Assembly: GCA_028641055.1 (NCBI GenBank)
Contig: CM054058.1
Span: 503,457,919-503,521,918 of the forward strand
Direction: 5' to 3'
Source: Alopecurus myosuroides
Lineage: Eukaryota; Streptophyta; Magnoliopsida; Poales; Poaceae
Length of the DNA stretch: 64,000 nucleotides
Shown here piece by piece: positions 58,961 through 64,000 of the stretch (positions within the stretch are counted from its first letter, which is position 1; every line of letters begins with the position of its first letter). The notes under the pieces are model-generated. The model was not told where the DNA came from. It saw only the letters and a program-made list of their open reading frames with translations, and did not search any database. Both the position numbers and the translations under genes were made by a program.

Positions 58961-59560
58961 TTTCTATCCTGCATAAAAGCAGTCTGTGTAGGCCTAACCA
59001 CACGATCAGCTACCGAATCTAACCAAATAGTTGCAACCTTCAAAAAGAACTTGAAACTAATATCTAGGAGACAGATTGGCTAATATTGTTGTATCCTTTC
59101 TGTCTCCAAAATCTTAGGAAGCAAGACAATCCCGCAAAATTCAGGCACAATATCCCTAGTTGTCTGGTATGCAAACATCCGAATAACTTTGGATGGTCAG
59201 ACTTAACGACGTCCCAGAAATGCTGGTAGAACTCAGCAAGACAACCATCTGCCCTGATGCCTTATTATGTTCCATTTGGAATACAACCTTCTGAATTTCC
59301 TCCTCAGTGAAAGGAGCATTAAGAAACGTATTTTCCTCATTAGAAACCTAGGAATATCCTCTGTTTGTGACTCATCCATTGTAAATTTTCCTTCTTACGG
59401 AGCCCCAATGATTTTTAAAGAATTTTGTAATATATTCCTCGAGCCGACCATGTCCCTCAATTAGGACTTCCTCCTGGATAAGAGAATTATACGTTTTTCT
59501 ATTTCTATGATGGCATGTAGACACACGTTCGTTGGGAGACTCCAAGAGGATGGTATGAAG
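58961..59560 (-). pseudogene. L1-type LINE reverse transcriptase fragment
   Basis: Minus-strand frames contain pieces of a non-LTR RT. The first is an E-E-E-I-Q-K-V-V-F-type segment before an AEFYQHFWDV-like stretch. The second is VADRVVRPTQTAFMQDRN, the block before the catalytic domain in plant LINEs. Several stops and frameshifts are present. The fragment is cut at 58960 by the CACTA-like end. The FADD catalytic region is absent. Confidence 0.6.
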
Positions 59561-60756
59561 AGTACAACAACTAGTTCTCCCTCGGTAAGAAACCAAGGTT
59601 TAATCGGACCAGTAGGAGAAAGAAATCACTTCTGGAGGTTGTTGACAGCTGATGTTGGCAGAGTGCACTACCAGGCTCAGCATCAACGTGGAATCTACAC
59701 ACAACACAATCAAGATACATTGCCCCAACAAAGAAGTGAGGTTGTCAATCTCACCAGTTTTGTTGAACACAAAGGATTAGACGTATAGTATGGAAAGATG
59801 GTGTTTGTTTGCAGTGAATGAAAGAAGAACAGTGTTTGCAGTAAAAAGAGAATAGTGCTTGCAGTAAAGGAGAATTGGGCTTGCAGTAGGTCGTATTATC
59901 AGTGTAAAAGAATGGTCTAGGGTCCATAATTCACTAGTGGTGTCTCTCCGAAACAGATAAATAACATGTCGGGTAAACAAACTACAGCTGGGCAATTGAA
60001 AGAGATAAAGGTTGTACCGTAGTCTATATACAAGACACGATGATTACTATGAGATCTATTTGGGCATTACAACATGGTACATCGATCGTAATCCAACTTC
60101 ATATATGACTAATAATCCACTCTCGGAATGTAATCCAAGCAGACTTTGGGTATTAAGTTGCAAGAAACAGTTTATTGCATTAAGTAAAGTGTGTAATGTA
60201 AACAATAGAATTATCCTTAGACAAAGCATTGTTGTTTTCTCCCTAGTGGCAACATCACATCCACAATCTTTGGAGTTATTGTAACTATCCCATATAACTA
60301 GAGGCATGAACCCATATCGAGCATAAACACTCCCTCTTGGAGTTACAAGCATCAACTTAGCCAGACCATCTACTAGTAACGGAGAGAATGCAAGAACATA
60401 AATAAAATAAACATGATAGATTCATAATCAACTTGACATTGCATTCAATATTCATCGAATCTCAGCAAACATAACATGTAGTAGTATAGTAAGATGATCT
60501 TGATCATGTTAGGAAGCTCACAAGATCTAATCATGATGGAACAAAAGAAGGAGAATGCAACCATCTAGCTACTGCTATGGACCTATAGTCCAAGGATGAA
60601 CTACTTACGCATCACTCTGGAGGCAGGGTTGGTGATGTAGAGCCCTCCAATGATGATTCCCCTCCCGACAGGTTGCCGGGGAGAGCTTCAGAAACCTCTT
60701 GAACTAGGGTTGACGACGGCGGCGGCTACGGAACTTTTCGTGAATGGAGGCTTGGG
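59561..60756 (-). repeat. Athila-type LTR fragment (Sabrina/WHAM-like by recollection)
   Basis: The order of motifs fits Triticeae Athila LTRs as I remember them, for example CTCACCAGTTTTGTTGAACA, CACTAGTGGTGTCTCTCC and TTACTAGTAACGGAGAGAAT-like text near 60370. It is unrelated to families A and B here. It is broken at 60757 by the next element. No coding sequence. The left edge is approximate. Confidence 0.45.
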
Positions 60757-63700
60757 TGTAAGGACCCCATACCGGCAGTCTGAAACCCTCCGTATGCATA
60801 CATTCACGATCCCAGAAAGATCAGTCGTGAACAACATACAAAGTTGGCACACAGAAATACATCATCCATTACACGAATACATAAAGGTATTACATAAAAG
60901 ATCACATGATCAAGTTTAACGCAACTGCCACATGGGGCAGGCAACTTATCAAACACAGCGGAAGACAAATAAAACATAACGTAGTTGAGCCCAAGTCACG
61001 CCTTAACCTACAGGCTGCTGACCCGGAGACGATCCTAGTTCGCAAAGCCGTCAACTCTGTACTTCTCTTCATAGATATCCTTCGGAGGCTCCTTCTCCAA
61101 ATCTGGTAAGTAGATACCAGGGGCGAAACCATAATGAGTACATTTGAATGTACTCAGCAAGACATCCATCATGTCACTTACCAACATGCAACTATGCTTA
61201 TATGGTGGAATAGGTAGGCTATAAATAGGGTTCACTACCAATGGTGTTCATATATGATGACACCACAGTTGCAGTCAGGTTAATCTGTATCTTCGTTGAA
61301 GAAGATACTTCAGAAGAAAATAATATAGTTTTATTTCTCTTGTAGATATCACATGTACCAGAGGTTTTGTAAAGTTTTGTTAAAGAATATTTTCTCTTTG
61401 CAAAACTTCTTGGAATCAGTTTCCAGAATTCTTGCTTAGAGTAGAAAAGGTTTTCTTTGCAAAACATTTTGTTTTGTATCACATCATCTGGCTTTTCATC
61501 ATCGACGATACCTCCACGGTATACGTTTTCCTTCCTTTCCGAACTTCACAAGTTCAACACTTCCTTTCCAAAATTTCCCTTTCAAAACTCCTTTTTGAAA
61601 ACATTGACACAATGCTAGCTACATGGCCATTCAACTGTCCATATCCGAGGACGCGGCTTCTTCGAAAAAGTTATACTCTGCAGAGGTGTACTCATCCACC
61701 AGATCCAGTACACCTACCGTGAAACAACCACGGACTGTAACAACAGTATGCAAACATCAGGTATCTGATCGTAACCATCCACTATGTTCAAGCTAGTATA
61801 TGCCTATCTCTCAGTTGAGTTTTACCACATCCCCGGCACCGAGCTAATCCCCGCCAAGCCAGGATGCCTCAACTGATGCATCCGGAGGGAAAATTAATCC
61901 CACACTTTATATGTCTCCACGACATTCGGTTCAGAGGATCGCATCCCCTATAGCACATTGAGATAGCACACACTAATAAGAACAAACTTCAAGTTAAGCC
62001 CCTTGCCCATGTTGGGGTAGGGTGGCAGTACGGTAAAGGTTGTCCGGCGAAGACTAGGTTATGTGTCATTTTTGAAAACACCACTTTCTCAAAAATGACC
62101 ACTTCCACATTCCTCCGGAGAACAAGGATCCGCCTTTTCTCCGGGTTTTTCCGTAAAGCCTTTGTTTTGTAGAATCACAATTTTAGGGTGTCCACTTAGG
62201 GACTAGTATATTTGATGGTAATAAATACCATATGGTGGCTTATGGGCTTGGTATTACCAAGTTTAACTATTGGCATGATAGTAACCTATATACTAGTGTA
62301 GTAGTAATAGCCACATCAAAAATAGTTTTGGTAATCAAGTTTTTGTAAAACTTCAGAGGTAAAACATGCATGATAGATAATGGTAAGTATTGTATCAGCA
62401 AGCAATCAGGATGGCTTGCCTGGTATCTCCTTGTGTCCCTGGTTTTGGAGTGGCTGGAACTTGAAACAGAGCATCCCGACACTTCCTTCCTCTTCGTTTT
62501 TCTAACGTCGTAAAAAGAATAAAGGACACACATTCATAAACAATCAAGGCAAGCAACCATATGTAACAATACATACAGCAAGGAAACTAATAATAACCTA
62601 TCACTCAATTATTAATGGAGCAAACAATCAAACAAACACACTTGGCAGAAATGCCATTTAATAAGACAGCTTAAGGTTGGAGGAAAACTATCTCACAACC
62701 TCAATATCATGGATTCAGTGGGTGTGCCACTCTCATACCAAGATATTAATAAACCCAAAATTAACTTAGTTTCACAAAGGTGAGACTACTAAAAGTATAT
62801 AAAACATGCACAAAAATAATCATGGCAATGGGTCTATCAACCAAACCACAAAAAGAACAAGATAGCTAATCTGCTAAGCCTAAATTCACATCAAGAATAA
62901 ATAAGACACATGATTTGCAAAAGTTACTTTTACAAATCAGTGAGCCTACATAAGTGTAACAAGGTAATAGACTCATCACAAAACACACAATTTCTCATAG
63001 TGAGAACAATAGAAACAATGACTAAAAAGAGGAATACTATGGACATGCTCCTACTAATGGTTTGCTATGCAAGCATGCATAACATGTAAAGTAATAAAAT
63101 GCAAACAAGGAATCATGTTATCATAATGGGAATGAAAACATGTCCTCATGCAAGGATACACAAATATCTACCAAACACATGTTGGCAGGAAAAATAATTC
63201 AATACAAAAACTGCTAAGGAAAACTAGTACTACTCAAACATGAAGAATCAATGGATGCATTTCAATCAAGTAATTGAAATACAACCAGAGGGTCCATGTC
63301 ATAAAAACAGGAGTGAAAAACATCTATACTTGCTATAACAAAAATATCCCATTTGATAAAACAAGGTAACAATTTGCAGGGCAACTCCTATATACTAGTG
63401 GTAATAAAAAGGGCATTACTAGAGGAGTCAAACAACACTTCAAGAATGTATTTTTCCTAGCAAGCCACACATGATTACAACCACTTACAAACAGAAGTAT
63501 ACACATTTTCATTTAGTACTAAAATTCCCAAAGCAAAAATACAAGGCACTCAATAGTTAGATAACTATATAAAAGAAATGCATCTAGTGTGGGGGAAATA
63601 ATGTTTCCACCAAAAATGCAATGAAACCAGTGGGTGTTCCACTAGCATAACAAGGCATTAAGATGTCACAATGCCTCTGGTCATACTTGACAAAAATTAG

Positions 63701-64000
63701 CAAAAACCTAAACTAGCACCTAGTGCAATAACAATACTAGCAGAAAATAATAGGGTGCTTAAATAAGCAAGGCAATGCTACTCATGCTATTATTTTCACA
63801 CAAGTGAAAACTCTAGGGGTCAAGTACTCATAATAACATCATCAAAATGCTACTGGTCCTATGAACACAACACAAAAATATGTGGCTACACAACCACAAA
63901 TGTTTATGTCAAAAATTCCACACATGAGGGAATTTTTCCATAACATCCTCATAGTGATGACTAAGCTACTCATGCTTTTCTACCAATTCAAATGCAAGCC
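60757..64000 (-). repeat. Long LTR-like sequence running off the window
   Basis: It begins TGTAAGGACCCC at 60757 directly inside the previous LTR fragment. Over 3 kb it has no coding potential, and in style (AT-rich with short GC patches near 61620-62150) it resembles long gypsy LTRs read in reverse. No primer site, polypurine tract or second end is visible, so type and strand are tentative. Open frames at 61219-61482 and 62267-62533 have no motif. Confidence 0.4.

Noticed and set aside
60757..64000. Idea that this is the same LTR family as 24905-28431 in reverse
   Set aside because: Ends (TGTAAGGACC versus TGTAACATCC) and internal text do not match; at most a related style of long gypsy LTR.

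Overview
The window is repeat-dense grass DNA, most like a Triticeae genome (wheat, barley or Aegilops type). The reasons are Athila-type gypsy elements with a tRNA-Asp-type primer site and LTRs beginning TGATGA, a Ty1-copia element, CACTA transposons with 'AGTCCCGGTT' subterminal repeats, Stowaway and hAT MITEs, a LINE fragment and Helitron-like termini. I found no intact cellular gene. All coding potential is in transposable elements or gene fragments. Family names such as Sabrina/WHAM-like come from recollection and were not checked against a database.

The dominant feature is a direct tandem duplication. Unit 1 (1-21926, left end outside the window) and unit 2 (29639-56085) carry the same elements in the same order. 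Each has an Athila-type element on the minus strand ending in its 5' LTR (3689-5174; 34432-35916), then about 5.6 kb of low-copy-looking DNA with a three-exon gene fragment (6641-7333; 37384-38076). A complete copia element follows (10794-17281; 41587-48114), with its TTAAT target duplication in both copies. Next comes a CACTA transposon with divergent genes (from 18142; from 48981), cut by the start of a second, different Athila-type LTR (21611; 55783). Between the units (21611-35916) lies one apparent Athila element whose left and right LTRs belong to different families. This is the product expected from unequal recombination between two related elements flanking the original segment.

The copies have since diverged. 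Unit 1 lost 1.1 kb of the Athila pol gene and about 0.9 kb of the CACTA element, and it holds a 1.46-kb internal tandem duplication. Unit 2 has a (TA)41 microsatellite where unit 1 has (TA)5. Unit 2 also carries a 3.9-kb CACTA element (49468-53395, TSD TGC) that contains a Helitron 3' terminus and captured gene pieces, one resembling the N-terminus of an HD-Zip class II protein. A Tekay/Del-like gypsy remnant with a 3.5-kb LTR (24905-28538, TSD TCCAG) lies nested in the junction element.

To the right (56086-64000) is a different mosaic: unidentified sequence, a Stowaway MITE, a 37-bp minisatellite, a hAT MITE, a CACTA-like end inside a LINE reverse transcriptase fragment, an Athila-like LTR fragment, and a long LTR-like sequence running off the window.

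The most unusual coding arrangement is in the copia element. The gag start codon lies inside the LTR. The stretch joining it to the rest of gag crosses the LTR/internal boundary. That stretch is either a GT-AG intron or, in unit 1, a stop-free 291-nt in-frame insert.
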